DNA of 64,000 nt from Oscarella lobularis (lineage: Eukaryota > Porifera > Homoscleromorpha > Homosclerophorida > Oscarellidae), in NCBI RefSeq assembly GCF_947507565.1, contig NC_089183.1, forward strand, positions 1,922,001 to 1,986,000, written 5' to 3'. Positions within the stretch are counted from its first letter, which is position 1; each line of letters starts with the position of its first letter. This document shows, one piece after another, positions 63,324 to 64,000 of the stretch. The position numbers and the translations under genes were made by a program. Under the pieces are notes generated by a model that had not been told where the DNA came from, searched no databases, and worked only from the letters and a program-made list of their open reading frames with translations.

Positions 63324-64000
63324 TTTATTGAGTGACAAGGAAACTTTAACAAAGGTGACGTGCACTAGGGAAATATAACCAGCAGAGACTACTAGTAAAA
63401 GAAAAAGTCTGAAGAAAACACTAGCGAATGTGAAGTTGAACTTCACACTCGGTCGACAGGTCAGGGCGGGAAGAAACACCAGAGAGACGAGATAATTTGT
63501 GGGACAGAACACTAGAGTTACAGTTTTGAAGGAGAACGGACAATCGTCTTCGCCAAAAGCACGCGAATTCATTTCTTCGTACCTTTCCCTCGGACCGCTC
63601 GACGTGACTCACGAGGAGGGAAAAGAAATCGCAAGCGTGTTTGCCCCAATGGCCGAAATGTTCAGCGACGATAGGGAAAAATTTGGCAGCTGATCGTGAT
63701 GGTCGGATGTTAGAATCGTATTTCGTAATCTTTTTTTTTCGCGGATGGAGGCGGCGGCACCATCTTCGACGGCAGATCGACGAGAAGCTTCCGATGCCCA
63801 CGGGTGAGCAAGTGATATGTCGAGTTCAAAGGACTCGCCAGAGCCGGAACCGAAGGCTATGATGTCAGGACGGTTTTCGTTATTCAGATAGCTGAACCTC
63901 GGCTCAATTTTGCAAGAGAGGCCCATGTCTCGAATGCAGTCGGACCAACCAGTGACAAATCGGTTGTGAGCCCAAACAGGACCACCTCCGAACTTGCATG
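63324..64000 (-). pseudogene. R2-like LINE copy B, 3' part (continues beyond window)
   Basis: Minus-strand sequence from the window edge holds the C-terminal end of the same LINE family: KIEPRFSYLNNENRPDIIAF, GSGSGESFELDISLAHPWAS (PD-x14-D), then, after a slip at a nine-T run (63732-63740), SAAKFFPIVAEHFGHWGKHA, CFWRRRLSVLLQNCNSSVLS, ending near 63424. It differs from copy A at many positions, so it is a separate, diverged subfamily member. The 3' UTR ends in the GA/TC tract at 63288. Confidence 0.8.

Overview
This window looks like a transposon-dense stretch of an early-branching animal genome, most likely a sponge. The reasons are short GT-AG introns (about 50-70 bp) inside most genes, animal-type HECT, UBX, SNF2 and SMARCC segments, and a mix of Tigger/pogo, Tc1/IS630, hAT, ISL2EU, P-like, Mutator-like, integrase-like, Ty3/gypsy and R2-like elements. 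The taxonomic guess is an inference from memory of protein families; no search was run. A 200-base run of N lies at 28811-29010. Nothing prokaryotic was found, and no tRNA or rRNA gene was recognised.

Layout, 1-15.6 kb: a broken minus-strand ORF (149-638); a Ty3/gypsy element with identical 153-bp LTRs (671-6434); a 21-bp minisatellite joined to a 5'-truncated Tc1 element (6594-7399); a decayed minus-strand copy of gene family B (7400-8840); an unrecognised plus-strand gene (9076-9653); a copy of gene family A (9711-10140); a Tigger element (10488-12243); an SNF2/ERCC6L-like exon pair (12753-12980); and an integrase-like transposase (13912-15533).

The standout is 15627-21037, a 5.4-kb unit bounded by 36-bp inverted repeats and flanked by a 12-bp direct repeat (15615-15626 and 21038-21049). 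It carries a HIRAN-like gene on the plus strand and a long multi-exon gene on the minus strand. I know relatives of the long protein only as uncharacterised invertebrate proteins. I propose it is a DNA transposon with an unusually long target duplication. The sequence right of the N gap at 29011 matches the sequence right of this insertion to within one base of the junction, so another copy may be hidden in the gap.

Layout, 21-41 kb: an IS630-like fragment fused to the 5' end of a HECT/UBX-type gene, a second HIRAN gene, two plus-strand G2E3/UBX-like gene copies around a minus-strand HECT gene, a second integrase-like transposase, an ISL2EU-type pair (YqaJ nuclease plus DDE transposase), SMARCC and Mutator-like relics, a second family A copy, a RecQ-like helicase gene cut by an apparently intact IS630-type transposon (36541-38517), and a P-like transposase relic followed by its probable partner ORF.

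Layout, 41-64 kb: AT-rich DNA with IS630, hAT and Tigger/JRK relics; an apparently intact family B gene (48149-51405) with a large conserved domain and a RING-like finger; a Tc1 copy; a stem-loop minisatellite; a third family A copy; an unresolved stretch; a DUF4371-type hAT element; and two or three R2-like non-LTR elements lying head to tail at (GA)n/(TC)n tracts. Many element ORFs are broken by a single in-frame stop one transition away from a sense codon, which fits CpG/C-to-T decay or a systematic editing or assembly effect.
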